A program made the position numbers and the translations under genes. Of a DNA stretch of 5,961 nt, positions 5,529 to 5,961 are shown in pieces. Source of the DNA: Clostridia bacterium (GTDB lineage: Bacteria; Bacillota; Clostridia; Oscillospirales; Butyricicoccaceae). Location of the stretch: the NCBI GenBank assembly GCA_017560175.1, contig JAFYOK010000029.1:1-5961 (forward strand), in the 5' to 3' direction. How positions within the stretch are numbered: position 1 is the stretch's first letter; every line of letters begins with the position of its first letter. The notes under the pieces were generated by a model, which saw only the letters and a program-made list of their open reading frames with translations, had not been told where the DNA came from and ran no database searches.

Positions 5529-5961
5529 TTATTTTTCAAAAACGCGTTCGAGAGAAATGCGCTTTTTCTTAACATCCACGTCGATGACGCGAACGGTGAG
5601 GATCTCGCCCACCGACACAGCATCGGAGGCCTTTTTGATAAACTTACGGGACAGCTTACTGATATGGACAAGACCATCCTGATGTACGCCGATATCAACA
5701 AAGGCACCGAAGTCGGCAACATTGCGGACGGTGCCCACAAGTTCCATACCCGGCTTGAGCTGGCTGATATCCATGACCTCACTCTTGAGGATAGGCTGGG
5801 GCAGTTCATCACGGATATCCCGGCCCGGCTTCTGCAGCTCAGCAACGATATCCTGCAGAGTGGGCAGACCGATCTTCAGCTTCTGTGCCAGCAGGGGCAG
5901 CTTATGACCCTTGAGCGCCTCGGCCAGACGAACAGGCTCGGCAATGATCTGCTTTTCGGTC
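5529..5961 (-). CDS. tex: Tex, S1-domain RNA-binding protein (C-terminal 144 codons, 5' end outside window)
   Basis: The frame is open to the right edge and ends in TAA at 5529, giving about 143 visible residues. The piece KIGLPTLQDIVAELQKPGRD followed by LKPGMELVGTVRNVADFGAF and the downstream VDIGVHQDGLVHIS is the classic end of Tex: a short linker and the C-terminal S1 RNA-binding domain (about 77 residues, closing with KKKRISLERVFEK). Tex is a highly conserved cytoplasmic protein with YqgF-like, helix-hairpin-helix and S1 domains. It binds nucleic acid and is associated with transcription. Those N-terminal domains lie beyond the window. The C-terminus is short, ending a few residues after the S1 domain without the long tail seen in some relatives. 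It is followed by a terminator at 5462-5502. Shorter in-frame starts, such as Met at 5774, fall inside the gene and are not real starts. Confidence 0.95.
   Translation of the reverse strand, partial: TEKQIIAEPVRLAEALKGHKLPLLAQKLKIGLPTLQDIVAELQKPGRDIRDELPQPILKSEVMDISQLKPGMELVGTVRNVADFGAFVDIGVHQDGLVHISKLSRKFIKKASDAVSVGEILTVRVIDVDVKKKRISLERVFEK

Noticed and set aside
5507..5845. Minus-strand open frame of 112 codons over the tex end
   Set aside because: It is an out-of-frame Ser/Arg-rich shadow. The Tex frame with its S1 domain occupies the same DNA.

Overview
The window is a gene-dense, AT/GC-balanced bacterial segment in which every convincing gene lies on the minus strand, so transcription runs from position 5961 toward 1. 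Strong AGGAGG-type ribosome binding sites, compact intrinsic terminators and a Tex/YegP/MFS gene mix suggest a member of the Bacillota (perhaps a gut anaerobe of the Negativicutes or Clostridia). This assignment is an inference from style and content; there is no rRNA or other phylogenetic marker here.

Layout in transcription order: (1) the C-terminal end of tex, an S1-domain RNA-binding protein, enters at 5961 and stops at 5529. (2) A 35-bp hairpin with a U-tract (5462-5502) follows; it looks like the tex terminator, and its 3' arm also contains the ribosome binding site of the next gene. (3) A 200-residue membrane-anchored or secreted protein of unknown function (4859-5461) ends in its own terminator (4809-4858). 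(4) An AT-rich leader (about 4633-4808) holds no gene but carries a candidate promoter and an 8-bp inverted repeat placed like an operator. (5) A probable three-gene operon follows: a two-repeat YegP/DUF1508-like protein (4261-4632) and two tandem, clearly paralogous major facilitator superfamily transporters (2952-4229, with a TTG start, and 1646-2914). The gaps are only 31 and 37 bp, with no terminator between the genes. (6) A palindromic terminator (1585-1610) closes the operon. (7) A cytoplasmic-looking M14 zinc carboxypeptidase starts at 1526 and runs off the left edge, with all the main zinc and catalytic residues visible.

How the genes may work together: the YegP-like protein and the two DHA1-type transporters are probably co-transcribed. 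The transporters have the A, B and C motifs of proton-coupled efflux carriers, but the substrate cannot be read from the sequence. The carboxypeptidase is next door but separated by a terminator, so a shared function with the transporters is only a suggestion. Tex is a housekeeping gene. I found no mobile element, CRISPR array, RNA gene or clear evidence of an undescribed defence or metabolic system. The most interesting signals are regulatory: the terminator/ribosome-binding-site overlap at 5462-5502 and the dyad at 4699-4721.
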